A DNA stretch of 64,000 bases from Pimelobacter simplex. GTDB lineage: Bacteria; Actinomycetota; Actinomycetes; Propionibacteriales; Nocardioidaceae. The stretch covers positions 1-64,000 of the forward strand of contig JADCLI010000030.1 of assembly GCA_016803235.1 (NCBI GenBank). The letters are read 5' to 3'. Position 1 is the stretch's first letter. Each line of letters starts with the position of its first letter. This document shows positions 52,562 to 62,991 of this stretch, one piece after another. Made by a program: the position numbers and the translations under genes. The notes beneath the pieces are model-generated. The model made no database searches, was not told the origin of the DNA, and saw nothing but the letters and a program-made list of their open reading frames with translations.

Positions 52562-54303
52562 GCGGCCCTCAGGAACCGACCCGTCCGGCGCACGCCGACC
52601 ACCTCGGTCAGCGTGCCGTCCTCGACGACCACCTCACCGGCGACCAGCACGGCGGCCACGGTGTCGTCGTTGCGGTTGACCATGCGCGAGAGGTTGCCGA
52701 AGGCCGGTACCGGCGCCTCGTGGTAGCCGTCGAGTGAGTCGTCGAGCCGCTCGGGGTCGAGGACGACGAGGTCCGCCCGGTCCCCGAGGCGCAGGTGGCC
52801 GGCGTCGATGCCGTACCAGTCGCCGAGCTCGCCGGTGAGCCGGTGCACGGCGTGCTCGATCGTCATGAAGGGCGTCCCGGCCCGCTCGGCGTCGCGGACC
52901 CGGCGCAGCAGCCGCAGCCCGAAGTTGTAGAACGCCATGTTGCGCAGGTGCGCGCCGGCGTCGGAGAAGCCGAGCTGGACGCCGGGGTCGGCGGTCAGCT
53001 TGTCGAGGACGGCCGGGCGGTGGTTGGAGATCGTCGTGCGCCAGCGCACCTTCTCGCCGTGCTCGACGACGAGGTCGAGGAAGGCATCGACCGGGTGCAC
53101 ACCACCGCGGTCGACCCCGACCTGGCCGAACGTCCTGCCGACCACCGACGCGTCGGGGCACTCGGTGATCTCGGCGTCGAAGAAGTCGCGATGCCACACG
53201 CGAGGCCCGTACAACTTGTCGTAGTCCTTGCGGAACCAACGGCGGTACGCCTCGTCGGCGAGCAGCGCACGCTGCTCCTCGATCTGGTTCGACAGGTGCA
53301 GCGCTGCCGCGCCGGAGCCGAACTCCTCGAACACCGGCAGCGCGATGCCGTCGGAGTAGACCTCGAAGGGCACCGGCAGGTGCTGGAAGCGCAGGTCGCC
53401 GCCGCAGCGCCTCACGGCGCGGGCGATCAGTGGGAACAGGTGCGCGACCATCGGGATCGCCTTGATGTCGGCGGCCGAGAGCAGGCTGACCTTGAGCGCC
53501 GGCTTGCGGCCCCAGCCACAGCTGCTGAACGCCATCCGCACCAGGCTCTGCGGCTTCGCGACGTCCGGGCCGCCCTGCAGCGCGCGACCGCGGGAGCGGA
53601 GCACCTTGGCGAGGCGCCTGCGCTCCCGGCCCTTCGCGTACGTCGACGGCAGGGTCCGCGAGCGGCAGGTCTCGCCGTCCAGCTTGTCGAACATCAGCTC
53701 CTGCGAGGACATGCCGACGAAGCCCTCGTCGAGCGCGTCCACCAGGTCGGCCTCCATCCTCGCCAGCTCGGCAGCCGTGGGGCGCACCGACGGGTCGGTC
53801 GAGCGGGACAGGCCCATCCGCGCGGAGCGGATGTCGGAGTGCCCGATGAACGCGGCGAGGTTGGGCCCGAGGGGCAGCCGCTCGAGCGCGTCGACGTACT
53901 CCCCCGCGGTCGTCCAGGTCTTCAGCTCGTCGAGCGCGCCGACGACGTACGGGCGCGGGATCGCCTCGACCCGGCCGAACAGGTCGCCGGCGTCCTCGGG
54001 CGCGGCGTGCACGGTGGACAGCGAGCACGAGCCGAGGAAGGTCGTGGTGATGCCGTGCCGCAGCGACTCGGAAAGGGCCGGCTGGACGAGCACCTCCACG
54101 TCGTAGTGGGTGTGGATGTCGACCATGCCCGGCAGCACCCAGCGCCCGGTCGCGTCGATCACCCGTGGGCAGTCGGTGGCGTCCAGCTCGTCCTCGGAGA
54201 CCGCGACCACGCGGCCCCCACTGATCCCGAGGTTGCGGACCGCTGAGGGCGCACCCGTGCCGTCGAACCAGCGGCCGCCCCGGATGACGACGTCGTAGCT
54301 CAT
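52546..54303 (-). CDS. Amidohydrolase, D-aminoacylase/N-acyl-D-amino-acid deacylase-like
   Basis: The 585-residue product is a zinc amidohydrolase: VLPGMVDIHTHYDVEVL supplies the HxH metal ligands, FLGSCSLS the neighbouring block, IGHSDIRSARMG, TISNHRPAVLDKL, and the conserved Asp in LGFSDAGAHLRNMAFYNFGLRLL. It closes with GHLRLGDRADLVVLDPERLDDS. The family hydrolyses amide bonds of N-acyl amino acids and related compounds, but the true substrate here is unknown. It is the last gene of the FMO operon and overlaps the acyl-CoA synthetase stop (ATGA). Confidence 0.85.
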   Translation of the reverse strand: MSYDVVIRGGRWFDGTGAPSAVRNLGISGGRVVAVSEDELDATDCPRVIDATGRWVLPGMVDIHTHYDVEVLVQPALSESLRHGITTTFLGSCSLSTVHAAPEDAGDLFGRVEAIPRPYVVGALDELKTWTTAGEYVDALERLPLGPNLAAFIGHSDIRSARMGLSRSTDPSVRPTAAELARMEADLVDALDEGFVGMSSQELMFDKLDGETCRSRTLPSTYAKGRERRRLAKVLRSRGRALQGGPDVAKPQSLVRMAFSSCGWGRKPALKVSLLSAADIKAIPMVAHLFPLIARAVRRCGGDLRFQHLPVPFEVYSDGIALPVFEEFGSGAAALHLSNQIEEQRALLADEAYRRWFRKDYDKLYGPRVWHRDFFDAEITECPDASVVGRTFGQVGVDRGGVHPVDAFLDLVVEHGEKVRWRTTISNHRPAVLDKLTADPGVQLGFSDAGAHLRNMAFYNFGLRLLRRVRDAERAGTPFMTIEHAVHRLTGELGDWYGIDAGHLRLGDRADLVVLDPERLDDSLDGYHEAPVPAFGNLSRMVNRNDDTVAAVLVAGEVVVEDGTLTEVVGVRRTGRFLRAAQAAR

Positions 54304-55889
54304 GCGTTGCTCCTGACCGCTTCCGCGTAGACGTGGTCCCGCTCGCCCCGCGACCAGAGCAGGTCGTCGGTGGCCAGTCCCTGGGTCCGCAGCTCGCGCT
54401 TGAGGACCTTGTTGGTCGCGGTGCTCGGCAGCGCCGCCGCGATCCGCACGTGGCGCGGCCAGGCCTTCGGCGACAGGTCGAGCTGGGCGGCGAGGAAGGC
54501 CGCGAGCTCGTCCGGGGTGAGCACGGCGCCGTCGCGCAGCACCAGGGCGCACATCAGCTGGTCGCCGACCCGGTCGTCGGCGACCGCGTACACCGCCGCC
54601 TGCGAGATCGCGTCGTGACGCAGCAGGAGCTGCTCGACCGGCGCAGCGGCGAGGTTCTCGCCGTCGACGCGGAGCCAGTCGTCGGTGCGGCCGGCCAGGA
54701 AGACGAACCCGTCGGCGTCGCGGTAGGCCAGGTCCCCGGACCAGTACATGCCGCCGTCGAGCCGCTCGGCCGTCGCCGCCTCGTCGTTGTAGTAGCCGCC
54801 GAAGAAGCCGGCACCCTGGGTGTTGACGAGCTCGCCCACCGCCTCGTCGAGGTTCGTGACGCGGCCCTCGGCGTCGTACGTCGCGCGCGGACACTCGGTC
54901 CGGGTCGCCCGGTCGTAGACGGCCACGCCGTCGAAGGGGACGCCGATCGAGCCGGGCGGCGTCTCCTCGTTGCGGGTGATGATGATGGCGTTCTCCGTCG
55001 AGCCGAAGCCGTCCCAGACCGAGCAGCCGAAGCGCTGTGCGAACTCGCGGATGTCGCGCTCCGAGGCCTCGTTGCCGAAGGCGAAGCGCAACGGGTTGTC
55101 CGCGTCGTCGGGCCGCTCGGGCGTCGCGAGGACGTAGGCGAGCGGCTTGCCGACGTAGTTGAGGTACGTCGCGCCGTGGCGGCGGAGGTCGTCGACGAAG
55201 CCCCGCGCGGAGAACTCCGCCACGACCAGCGCGGCGCCGGAGGCCGCGCTGACGGCGTACCCGGCCGCGATCGCGTTGCTGTGGAACATCGGCATCGAGC
55301 AGTAGACGACGTCGTCGGCGTCGAGGCCGTACTTGTCCACGAGCACCGAGCCCGCCATCACGACCATGAAGTGCGCGACCTGGACGGCCTTCGGCTCACC
55401 GCTCGTGCCCGAGGTGAAGATGAGCATGAAGGTGTCCATGGCGCCCGGCGTCGGGAAGCCGTCGGTGGTCGCCGGCGCGTCGGCCACCAGTGCGGGCCAG
55501 GCCGCGCCGTCGGTGTCGATCACGGTCGCGCCGCCGAGGTCGAGCCCGTCGAGCAACGGCCTGTGGGCGCTGTCGGTGAGGAGCACCTGGCAGTCGGCCC
55601 GGCGGACGTCGGAGGCCAGCGCCTCGCCGCGCCGCGTCGCGTTGATGCCGACGGTGACGTGGCCGCCGACCGCACCGGCCGAGATCGCGAACGCCATCTC
55701 CGGACCGTTGGGCAGCAGGACCCCGACGTGGAGCGGCTGGTCGGTCTCGGCCATCGAGCGCAGCACGTGGGCCCGGGCCGCGGCGCCGGCGACCACCTCG
55801 CGCCAGGACCAGGTGCGGTCGTCGTACCGCAGGCCGACGGAGTCGCGCTCGGCGTGGGCGAGGAGCAGGCCCTGGACGGTGTCAGCCAT
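54300..55889 (-). CDS. AMP-dependent acyl-CoA synthetase/ligase
   Basis: The 529-residue product has the ANL superfamily motifs: the phosphate-binding loop FTSGTSGEPKAVQ, FGSTENAIII, the acidic motif YWSGDLAYRDADGFVFLAGRTDDWLRVDGENLAAAPVE and the C-terminal Lys in PSTATNKVLKREL. It activates a carboxylic acid to acyl-AMP and then acyl-CoA. In this operon the acid could come from the hydrolase. It overlaps the hydrolase gene by eight bases. Confidence 0.9.
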   Translation of the reverse strand: MADTVQGLLLAHAERDSVGLRYDDRTWSWREVVAGAAARAHVLRSMAETDQPLHVGVLLPNGPEMAFAISAGAVGGHVTVGINATRRGEALASDVRRADCQVLLTDSAHRPLLDGLDLGGATVIDTDGAAWPALVADAPATTDGFPTPGAMDTFMLIFTSGTSGEPKAVQVAHFMVVMAGSVLVDKYGLDADDVVYCSMPMFHSNAIAAGYAVSAASGAALVVAEFSARGFVDDLRRHGATYLNYVGKPLAYVLATPERPDDADNPLRFAFGNEASERDIREFAQRFGCSVWDGFGSTENAIIITRNEETPPGSIGVPFDGVAVYDRATRTECPRATYDAEGRVTNLDEAVGELVNTQGAGFFGGYYNDEAATAERLDGGMYWSGDLAYRDADGFVFLAGRTDDWLRVDGENLAAAPVEQLLLRHDAISQAAVYAVADDRVGDQLMCALVLRDGAVLTPDELAAFLAAQLDLSPKAWPRHVRIAAALPSTATNKVLKRELRTQGLATDDLLWSRGERDHVYAEAVRSNA

Positions 55890-56799
55890 CGGCCGGCTCC
55901 AGCTCGGGCGACGGGACCGTGACGTGACGCAGCAGGAAGTGCAGCGCGTGCTCGACGGCAGGCTCGTGGAACGGCTTGCCGGCGAACAGGTCGAAGTGGT
56001 CGCCCGGGTAGTGGCGCACCTCGGCGCGGCCCGCGAAGGCCGCCTTCATCGCGGCGTGCAGCGGCGCGCTGCGGTCGAAGTCGGCGACCTGCACCAGCCA
56101 CGGGATGTCGGCGACGGCGGCCGCGGCCTTCGCCGGTGCCCGGGTGCCGAGCTCCATGACGACGTCGGCTGCGATCTCGTTGCGCCAGGTCGGGCCGGCG
56201 ATGGCGTGGTAGTCCTCGTAGGCACCGGGCAAGGTCAGCGCGCCGGCCTCACCGGGGTGGGCGACGACGGGGATCATCGCCGGGCCGCGGCCGGCCCGGC
56301 GTCGTACGGCACTGGCGATGCCGCGCCCCGTGGAGGCGAGCAGCTGGCCGGCGCTGTGGTGCCGGGCGGCGAGCCTGGCGGCGGCGAGGCCGTCGACCAT
56401 CGGGACCACCGAGACGAGGGCGCTGACGTCGTCGCGGTCGGCGGCGACGGAGACGACGTGCCCGCCCCCGAGCGAGATGCCCCAGAGCACGACCCGGGTG
56501 GGGTCGACGCCGGGCAGCCGCTTCGCGGCGTCCACGGCCGCGTGGAGGTCGGCGACCTGGCCGGCGAGCGAGACGACCTGGCGCGGTTCACCGTCGCTCG
56601 CACCGAAGCCGCGGTAGTCGAAGGTCACCGCGTGCAGCCCGGCCGCGGCGAAGGCCTCGGCGAACGGGAACATGCCGGCGTCCTGGGTGCCGGCCAGGCC
56701 GTGGGCGAGGACGACGACCGGGGCGCCGTGTGCGCCCGCGAAGTGGGTCGCTGCACAACGCACGCCAGCGGAGGTGAAGTCGAAGGTCGTGCGGGTCAT
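55882..56799 (-). CDS. Alpha/beta hydrolase
   Basis: The 305-residue product has the hydrolase core: VVVLAHGLAGTQDAGMFPFAEAFAAAGLHAVTFDYRGFGASDGEPR, the nucleophile elbow GISLGG (VVLWGISLGGGHVVSVAA), and a C-terminal His in HYPGDHFDLFAGKPF. It is probably cytoplasmic. Between an FMO and an acyl-CoA synthetase, a plausible job is cleaving an ester or lactone, giving an acid for activation; that is inference from order only. Confidence 0.85.
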   Translation of the reverse strand: MTRTTFDFTSAGVRCAATHFAGAHGAPVVVLAHGLAGTQDAGMFPFAEAFAAAGLHAVTFDYRGFGASDGEPRQVVSLAGQVADLHAAVDAAKRLPGVDPTRVVLWGISLGGGHVVSVAADRDDVSALVSVVPMVDGLAAARLAARHHSAGQLLASTGRGIASAVRRRAGRGPAMIPVVAHPGEAGALTLPGAYEDYHAIAGPTWRNEIAADVVMELGTRAPAKAAAAVADIPWLVQVADFDRSAPLHAAMKAAFAGRAEVRHYPGDHFDLFAGKPFHEPAVEHALHFLLRHVTVPSPELEPADG

Positions 56800-57425
56800 G
56801 CGGGGCTCCCGTAGATGCTCTGGATCCAGATGTGGGTGATCGCGTCGATGTGCGCCTCGCGCTCCGGGCCGACGCCCATCGCGTGCCGCTCGACGGCGTG
56901 GTCGTTGAGGTCGAGGAGGACGGCGGCGAGGACGTGCGCGTCCGCTCCGGACTGCGCGTGGCCGAGGGCCCGCTCCCGCTCGATCATCTCCGCGGCCATC
57001 TCCGCGAACTCGGCCCGTCCGGCCTCCCACAGCTCGCGGACCGCCGGGCTGGTCGCGCGGGCCTCGAGGAGCGCGCGGTAGGTGTGGGGCGTCTTGTCGA
57101 CGGAGTCGAAGAGGGTCGCGATGACCTTGCGGATCCGGGCCCGGGGCTCACCCTCGGCCTTGACCAGCAGGTCGGTGGCGTCCGACGCGTCGTCGTACAG
57201 CTCGGCCATCAGGGCCAGGACCGCGGTCGCCTTGCTCTCGAAGTAGAAGTAGAACGCCGAGCGCGTGACGCCCGCCCGGCGGGAGATCTCGGCGACGTTG
57301 ACCTCCTCGAGCGTCTGCTCGCGGAGCAGCTCGTCCAGCGCCTCGAGCAGCGCCGCGCGACGCTGGTCGCCCCGGTTGACGCTGCGGCGGTCGACCATCC
57401 GCGCCCAGAGGCGCTCGTCGCTCAT
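56796..57425 (-). CDS. TetR family regulator inside the FMO operon
   Basis: The 209-residue product has a helix-turn-helix (LEEVNVAEISRRAGVTRSAFYFYFESKATAVLALM at residues ~38-72) and a helical ligand domain. The start overlaps the FMO stop (ATGA), and its stop overlaps the next start. The regulator is therefore made from the operon it probably controls, by binding the palindrome upstream of the FMO gene. The ligand may be a substrate of the pathway. Confidence 0.87.
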   Translation of the reverse strand: MSDERLWARMVDRRSVNRGDQRRAALLEALDELLREQTLEEVNVAEISRRAGVTRSAFYFYFESKATAVLALMAELYDDASDATDLLVKAEGEPRARIRKVIATLFDSVDKTPHTYRALLEARATSPAVRELWEAGRAEFAEMAAEMIERERALGHAQSGADAHVLAAVLLDLNDHAVERHAMGVGPEREAHIDAITHIWIQSIYGSPA

Positions 57426-58762
57426 CGGGCCACCCCCGCGCGCGCGGCCCGCGCCATGCCGGCGGGGATCTCCTTCACACGGATGTCGTGCTCGTAGAGG
57501 AAGAAGTCGAGCTGCTGGGTGTGCCGCGGCCGCTGGACCATGTGGGCGGTGTACTTCTGCTGGTCCTCGTCGATGACCCGCTCCATCTCGGCCTCGGTCG
57601 GCGGCTCGTAGCGGCCGGCGAGCCAGGCGGCGACGAGGCGGGTCTGGCACTCCACGAAGGGGAACAGGGTCGGGGTCGACTGGGCGAAGCCGACGAAGGC
57701 GAGGTCCTCGAGGCCGGGCTTGAAGATCCGCTTGTAGAGGCGGATGTGGTTCTCCGGGGCGCTGACGAGGTCCTCGTCGAAGAACGGGAACGTGATGTTG
57801 TAGCCGGTGGCGTGGATGACGACGTCGAAGTCCTCGCACGTGCCGTCGGCGAAGTGGACGGTCCGACCGTCCCACCGCTCGATGTCGCCCTTGGCCCGCA
57901 GGTCGCCGGAGCCGAGCCGCAGCGGCAGCTCGACGGACTGCGTCGGGTGCGCCTCGAAGAACTTGTGGTTGGGCGTGGGCAGGCCGTAGTCCTCGGGCCG
58001 GCCCGCGGTCATCGGCTGCATGACCTGCACGAACTTGCGCTGCCACGCGAAGGGGATGTGGGGCGAGGTCCTGTAGTACTTGTCGGCCGGCTTGCCCGCG
58101 AAGTACTTCGGCACGATCCACGCGCTCGACCGGGTCGAGATGACGACCTCGTTGTCGAGGGTCTTGCTGGACAGCTCGACGGCGATGTCGGCCGCACTGT
58201 TGCCGAGGCCGATGATCAGGATCCGCTTGCCGGTGAGGTCGTACGGCGTACGCGGGTCGATGTAGGCGTGGGAGTGCATGGTCAGGCCGGTGTACTCCCC
58301 CGGCTTGTCGGCGAAGCGCGGGTCCCAGTGGTGGCCGTTGGCGACGACCAGCACGTCGAAGCGACGGGTGCCGGTGCGCTGGGTCTCCAGCTCCCAGCCG
58401 CCGCCCTCGTCGGCACCGAGCCGGCGGGCGTGGAGGACGCCGTTCTCGAACTCGATGCGCCGGCGGATGTCGAAGGCGTCGGCGTAGCTGTCGAGGTACT
58501 CCTTGACCTGGGTGTGGTGCGGGAAGTCGGGGTACTCCTCCGGCATCGGGAAGTCCTTGAAGGACAGCTGGTGCTTCGAGGTGTCGATGTGCAGCGACCG
58601 GTAGGCGCTGCTGTGCCCGTTCGGGTTGCCGAACGCCCAGTTGCCCCCGACCCGGTCCGACGACTCGAAGGTCGCGAACTCGAGGCCGTAGTCGGCGAGC
58701 ATCTTGCTCATCGTGAGGCCGCTGATGCCCGCGCCGATCACGGCGACGGTGGGACCACTCAT
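57422..58762 (-). CDS. Class B flavin-containing monooxygenase
   Basis: The 446-residue product has two Rossmann folds: GAGISG near residue 10 for FAD and GLGNSAAD near residue 175 for NADPH. Between them YTGLTMHSHAY matches the FxGxxxHxxxY/F fingerprint of N/S-oxidising FMOs, and not the HxxxW form of Baeyer-Villiger enzymes. VIHATGYNITFPF is also typical. It heads a five-gene operon; GGAAGGAAG precedes the ATG. The substrate is unknown, and the fingerprint does not exclude ketone oxidation. Confidence 0.9.
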   Translation of the reverse strand: MSGPTVAVIGAGISGLTMSKMLADYGLEFATFESSDRVGGNWAFGNPNGHSSAYRSLHIDTSKHQLSFKDFPMPEEYPDFPHHTQVKEYLDSYADAFDIRRRIEFENGVLHARRLGADEGGGWELETQRTGTRRFDVLVVANGHHWDPRFADKPGEYTGLTMHSHAYIDPRTPYDLTGKRILIIGLGNSAADIAVELSSKTLDNEVVISTRSSAWIVPKYFAGKPADKYYRTSPHIPFAWQRKFVQVMQPMTAGRPEDYGLPTPNHKFFEAHPTQSVELPLRLGSGDLRAKGDIERWDGRTVHFADGTCEDFDVVIHATGYNITFPFFDEDLVSAPENHIRLYKRIFKPGLEDLAFVGFAQSTPTLFPFVECQTRLVAAWLAGRYEPPTEAEMERVIDEDQQKYTAHMVQRPRHTQQLDFFLYEHDIRVKEIPAGMARAARAGVAR

Positions 58763-58798
58763 CGTTGCTTCCTTCCCGTCGGGCCCCGACCGGGACCC

Positions 58799-58853
58799 TT
58801 GACAAAACCAGGTGACCGGCGTCACGTTAGGCCTGCCATTTGACACGTGTCAA
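58799..58853. promoter_or_regulatory. Divergent promoter and palindromic operator of the FMO and SDR operons
   Basis: TTGACACGTGTCAA (58840-58853) is a perfect 14-base palindrome. On the minus strand it supplies a TTGACA -35, with TAACGT 18 bases further as the -10 for the FMO operon. A second dyad, GTGAC-CGGC-GTCAC, lies at 58812-58825. A plus-strand TTGACA is at 58799-58804. The operon-encoded TetR is the obvious candidate binder. Confidence 0.55.
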
Positions 58854-58883
58854 CAGATTCAGACGAATGTCAGGAGAACGCTC

Positions 58884-59608
58884 ATGCAGGTAACGGTCGT
58901 CATCGGCGGCGCGTCCGGGATCGGGGCCGCCACCGCCCGGGCGCTGCGCGACGCGGGCCACGAGGTCGTCGTCGCGGACCTCCCCGGCACGGCGGCCGAC
59001 GCGTTCGTCGACGTCACGGACGAGGCCTCCGTCGAGGCCCTCCTCGACCTGGTCGTCGCCGAGCGCGGCGGCCTGCACGGCGTGGTCAACTGCGCGGGCG
59101 TGAGCACGCTGTCCCGGGTCGTCGACCACGACGCGGCCGAGTGGCGCCGGGTCGTCGACGTGTGCCTCAACGGTGCGTTCCTGGTGCTCAAGCACGCAGG
59201 CCGCCGGGTCGCCGACGGCGGCTCGCTCGTCTCGCTGTCGTCGCTCAACGCCCGTCAGCCCGGCACCGGGCTGGCGGCGTACTGCGCGGCGAAGGCCGGC
59301 CTGGTCGCCCTCACCGAGGTGGCCGCCCTCGAGCTCGGCGCGCGCGGCGTCCGCGTCAACGCGGTCGCGCCCGGCTTGGTCGTGACCCCGCTGACCGCGC
59401 CCGCGATGGACATCCCCGGCGTGCGCGAGGACTACCTCGACAACACCGCCCTCGGCCGCTCCGGCGAGCCCGCCGAGGTCGCCGCCGCCATCCGGTTCCT
59501 GCTCTCCGACGAGGCGTCGTGGATCACCGGCGAGACCCTGGACATCAACGGTGGCGCGCACCTCAAGCGCTACCCCGACCTGGTCGGCCTCGTCGAGAAG
59601 GCGTTCGC

Positions 59609-59612
<4 letters not shown>
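58884..59612 (+). CDS. SDR family oxidoreductase
   Basis: The 242-residue product is a classical short-chain dehydrogenase: GGASGIGAATA (NAD(P) loop), NCAGVS, catalytic Ser in LVSLSSLNA, YCAAK (Tyr and Lys), and the tail WITGETLDINGGAHL. AGGAGA precedes the ATG. It is divergent from the FMO operon and coupled to a second SDR gene. It likely oxidises or reduces an alcohol/ketone in the same pathway. Confidence 0.9.
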
Positions 59613-60427
<815 letters not shown>

Positions 60428-60464
60428 TCCTGCTCGGGATCTGGGGCCCGTGGGGGCGGGCGGC

Positions 60465-60470
60465 TAACGT
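60465..60470 (+). promoter_or_regulatory. -10 element of the VanZ-like gene
   Basis: TAACGT lies eight bases before the ATG at 60479, with no Shine-Dalgarno, so the transcript is probably leaderless. Confidence 0.5.
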
Positions 60471-60478
60471 CTGGGCCC

Positions 60479-61057
60479 ATGGTCACGTTCGGGGGGACCG
60501 GGGTCATGCTGCTCGGGATCGGACTCGCGGGGGTCGGGTGCGCACTGCTCGCACTCGCCCTCTCCCGCCCCCTCGGCTGGCTCTCGGCGCTCGCGATCGC
60601 GGGCTTCTTGTGGTCGCTCGCGGTGATCGCGCTGGTCACCCTCGTGCCGACCTCCCCCGACACCGGCTTCGTGCCCGCCGAGTCCCGGATGACCACCTGC
60701 TCATGGGACATCGGCGGTCCCGCCCCCGACGGCTTCTGGATCCTCCAGTCCGGCCAGCGCACCCTCAACGCCGCCCTCTTCGTGCCGGCCGGGATGCTGC
60801 TCGTGCTCGCGGTCGCCCGCTGGCGGGCCGGCTGGGTGCTGGCGCCGCTCGGCCTGGCCGGCCTGGCCGCCTACTCCGCGCTCATCGAGAAGACCCAGCT
60901 CGAGCTCGCCCGGATCGACCGCGCCTGCGACGTCACCGACGTCATCGACAACACGGCCGGCGCGGCGATCGGCGCGGTGCTGGGCCTGGTGGCCGTGGCG
61001 GTGCTGCGGCCGTGGCGGCACCGGCAGCGGAGGACCCAGGTCCGACGGCCTTCCTGA
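60479..61057 (+). CDS. VanZ family membrane protein
   Basis: The 192-residue product has about five membrane helices and VanZ-like blocks: NAALFVPAGMLLVLAV after a short loop, and a conserved acidic and polar end, SALIEKTQLELARIDRACDVTDVIDNTAGAAIGAVLG. VanZ proteins are linked to teicoplanin resistance in enterococci, but most homologues have no shown role. No van cluster is present. Confidence 0.83.
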   Translation: MVTFGGTGVMLLGIGLAGVGCALLALALSRPLGWLSALAIAGFLWSLAVIALVTLVPTSPDTGFVPAESRMTTCSWDIGGPAPDGFWILQSGQRTLNAALFVPAGMLLVLAVARWRAGWVLAPLGLAGLAAYSALIEKTQLELARIDRACDVTDVIDNTAGAAIGAVLGLVAVAVLRPWRHRQRRTQVRRPS

Positions 61058-61063
61058 CAGCGA

Positions 61064-61498
61064 TCACCGCGGTTCTGCGACCCGCGCCGCCAGGCCCTCC
61101 CGGCAGCCCGCCATCATCCGGTGGTGGTTCCAGACGAGCAGCCACCGCCCGACGTACGACGCCGGCACGAGCAGGCCGCTGACGGTGACCTCCTGCGCGA
61201 AGTCCAGCCGCGTGCCACCGCCGTCCGGGGTGAGGGTGAACCGCGCGAACCCGTCGAGGTCGCCGCTGATCGCGACCTCCACCACCGGCGGCGTGCGGGA
61301 GACCGCGTCCAGGACCAGGTCGAGCGTGTAGGGCAGCGTCGACCGGCAGCGCACCCACGCGGTGTCCGGGCCGAGCTTGGCGACCGCGCGCACCTGGCGC
61401 CACCACCGCGGGTAGTGCTCGAGGTCGACCAGCGTCGCCGCCACGTCGTCGACCGGCGCGTCCACGAGCCAGGCGTCGGTGAAGGCGAAGCGGCGCAC
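61064..61498 (-). CDS. SRPBCC family protein
   Basis: The 144-residue product has a START-like fold: FTDAWLVDAPVDDVAATLVDLEHYPRWWRQVRAVAKLG at the start and a long C-terminal helix (YVGRWLLVWNHHRMMAGCREGLAARV). The WW pair and the strand alternation fit ligand-binding SRPBCC proteins. It starts 66 bases from the MerR gene on the opposite strand and could be influenced by the MerR operator in between. Confidence 0.8.
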   Translation of the reverse strand: MRRFAFTDAWLVDAPVDDVAATLVDLEHYPRWWRQVRAVAKLGPDTAWVRCRSTLPYTLDLVLDAVSRTPPVVEVAISGDLDGFARFTLTPDGGGTRLDFAQEVTVSGLLVPASYVGRWLLVWNHHRMMAGCREGLAARVAEPR

Positions 61499-61526
61499 GG
61501 GTCCATCATGGCGGGCGGGGCCGGGG

Positions 61527-61557
61527 TTGACCTGGAGCGCACTCCAGGGGCGACACT
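61527..61557 (+). promoter_or_regulatory. MerR promoter with operator (copy 1)
   Basis: TTGACC (61527-61532) is the -35 and GACACT (61552-61557) the -10, separated by the long 19-base spacer typical of MerR-controlled promoters. The spacer holds the inverted repeat CCTGGAG-CGCA-CTCCAGG (61531-61548). The MerR start follows the -10 by six bases. Confidence 0.7.
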
Positions 61558-61563
61558 CGGACC

Positions 61564-61947
61564 ATGCCCGGAGTGACCATCGCGGAGGCGGCCGACCACG
61601 TCGGCCTCACGGCCGACACGCTGCGCTACTACGAGAAGGACGGCCTGCTGCTGCGGCCGGTCCCCCGCGACGCCAGTGGCCACCGGCAGTACGGCGAGCC
61701 GGACCTGCGTTGGATCCGGCTGGTCACCTGCCTGCGGGCGACGGGGATGCCGATCCGCGACGTGCGCCGGTACGCCGCGCTGGTCCGGGCGGGCGAGGGG
61801 AACGAGGAGGAACGGCTGGCGCTGCTGCACGCGCACCGCGAGGAGGTGCTGCGCCGGCTCGCCGAGGTCACCGCGCACCTGGGTGCGATCGACCACAAGA
61901 TCGGGATCTACGAGCACAGGCTCGAGGAGCTCGACCGGAGCGCTTGA
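61564..61947 (+). CDS. MerR family transcriptional regulator
   Basis: The 127-residue product has a winged helix-turn-helix: [67 protein letters not shown], then a dimerisation coiled coil ([42 protein letters not shown]). There is no metal-binding Cys pair, so it likely senses a small organic molecule. Nearly identical operators precede this gene and the aldo-keto reductase, implying that it controls both. Confidence 0.9.
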   Translation: MPGVTIAEAADHVGLTADTLRYYEKDGLLLRPVPRDASGHRQYGEPDLRWIRLVTCLRATGMPIRDVRRYAALVRAGEGNEEERLALLHAHREEVLRRLAEVTAHLGAIDHKIGIYEHRLEELDRSA

Positions 61948-61974
61948 CCTGGAGCGCGCTCCAGGGCGTTCGAT
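61944..61974 (+). promoter_or_regulatory. MerR operator (copy 2) before the aldo-keto reductase
   Basis: TTGACC (61944-61949) and TTCGAT (61969-61974) are again 19 bases apart. The spacer carries the perfect palindrome CCTGGAGCGCGCTCCAGG (61948-61965). It is almost the same as copy 1 (one base of the central spacer differs) and overlaps the end of the merR gene. Confidence 0.7.
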
Positions 61975-61981
61975 GGTCGAC

Positions 61982-62971
<990 letters not shown>

Positions 62972-62979
62972 GCGGGGAC

Positions 62980-62985
62980 TACGGT
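62980..62985 (+). promoter_or_regulatory. -10 element of the phospho-sugar mutase gene
   Basis: TACGGT lies six bases before the GTG at 62992, supporting a leaderless transcript and this start. Confidence 0.55.
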
Positions 62986-62991
62986 GGGCCG

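Noticed and set aside
60479..61057. Glycopeptide resistance locus based on a VanZ-like gene
   Set aside because: No vanH, vanA or vanX-type genes or VanRS pair are adjacent; VanZ-fold proteins are widespread outside resistance clusters.
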